This document shows, one piece after another, positions 63,701 through 64,000 of a stretch of DNA of 64,000 bases. A model generated the notes under the pieces. That model was given only the letters and a program-made list of their open reading frames with translations, searched no databases and was not told the DNA's origin. The DNA comes from Lycocorax pyrrhopterus obiensis. Lineage: Eukaryota; Chordata; Aves; Passeriformes; Paradisaeidae. A program made the position numbers and the translations under genes. Position 1 is the stretch's first letter. Each line of letters opens with the position of its first letter. The stretch is taken from contig JACSVZ010000007.1 in assembly GCA_014706295.1 (NCBI GenBank), positions 52,714,975 to 52,778,974 on the forward strand. Direction: 5' to 3'.

Positions 63701-64000
63701 ACATCTCTGTCACTCTGAGACACAGAATGGTGTTTGTAACCTGGGGCAGACACATTCTGCTACAGCTGAGCATTCACTGCTCGGCCGAGCATTTCACCAT
63801 AATGCCCAGTGAAAACTGATGAAGCTGGGTAGGAGCAGTGGGGAGAAGCACTGGGCTGAAGTGGGGCCTGAGGAGGGAAGGTGCTCCCCTAAGTGCTTGT
63901 TTAACTCTTGGTCTTTTTTCCTCAAGACCTGGTTCTGTAATTAAAAGTTTACATTAATTGGCAGTAAACTAAGTGAATTTCCTCAGTCAAAACTACCTCG
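60781..64000. other. End of window, WDR25 intron by inference
   Basis: This is AT-rich sequence without a recognised exon. A GC-richer stretch begins at about 63320 and continues to 63900, with several open frames in both directions but no protein I know. The next WDR25 WD40 exon is expected beyond the right edge. Confidence 0.45.

Noticed and set aside
63325..63773. Overlapping open frames at the right end
   Set aside because: No recognisable protein; frames on both strands are of similar length, as expected from chance in moderately GC-rich DNA.

Overview
The window is genomic DNA from a bird. The protein-coding genes have vertebrate exon-intron structure with GT-AG introns. Three copies of the chicken-repeat-1 (CR1) family of LINEs are recognisable by sequence, two of them by their typical 3' ends. 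The gene order, a mitochondrial carrier, then tryptophanyl-tRNA synthetase, then a WD40 gene, matches the SLC25A47-WARS1-WDR25 neighbourhood of vertebrates (human 14q32, from memory). I cannot name the species.

Layout. Positions 1-2062 show no recognised exon. SLC25A47 runs on the + strand: five exons from 2063 to 5347 cover everything but the first coding exon, and an AU-rich 3' UTR follows. Positions 5348-10411 hold no recognised gene. WARS1 lies on the - strand from 27505 (ATG) down to 10692 (stop), in ten coding exons. Joined, these give an uninterrupted 473-residue enzyme, with every junction in phase. One intron carries a 1.4 kb CR1 copy, another carries a CR1 tail 57 bp from an exon, and a third holds a perfect interferon-regulatory-factor element.

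A GC- and CpG-rich block at about 30780-32080 is the probable shared promoter of WARS1 (leftward) and WDR25 (rightward). It holds an ETS motif, a (GGGAGC)5 tract and, in its middle, a 0.45 kb CR1 fragment. The first coding exon of WDR25 is 34420-35124. The rest of the window, 35125-64000, appears to be one very large WDR25 intron, because I found no further WD40 exon. It holds two CTCF-like sites, a possible solo LTR with a TATA box, simple repeats, a possible hAT transposase relic, two exon-like open segments of unknown origin, and a small cluster of NF-E2/MARE-type sites.

Functionally the three genes are unrelated: a liver-type mitochondrial inner-membrane carrier, a cytosolic aminoacyl-tRNA synthetase and a WD40 protein. 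Only WARS1 and WDR25 seem coupled, through their head-to-head promoter. I found no clearly new system. The best leads are the transposon-split promoter, the intronic IRF element, the missing mini-TrpRS methionine and the orphan open segments near 55 kb.
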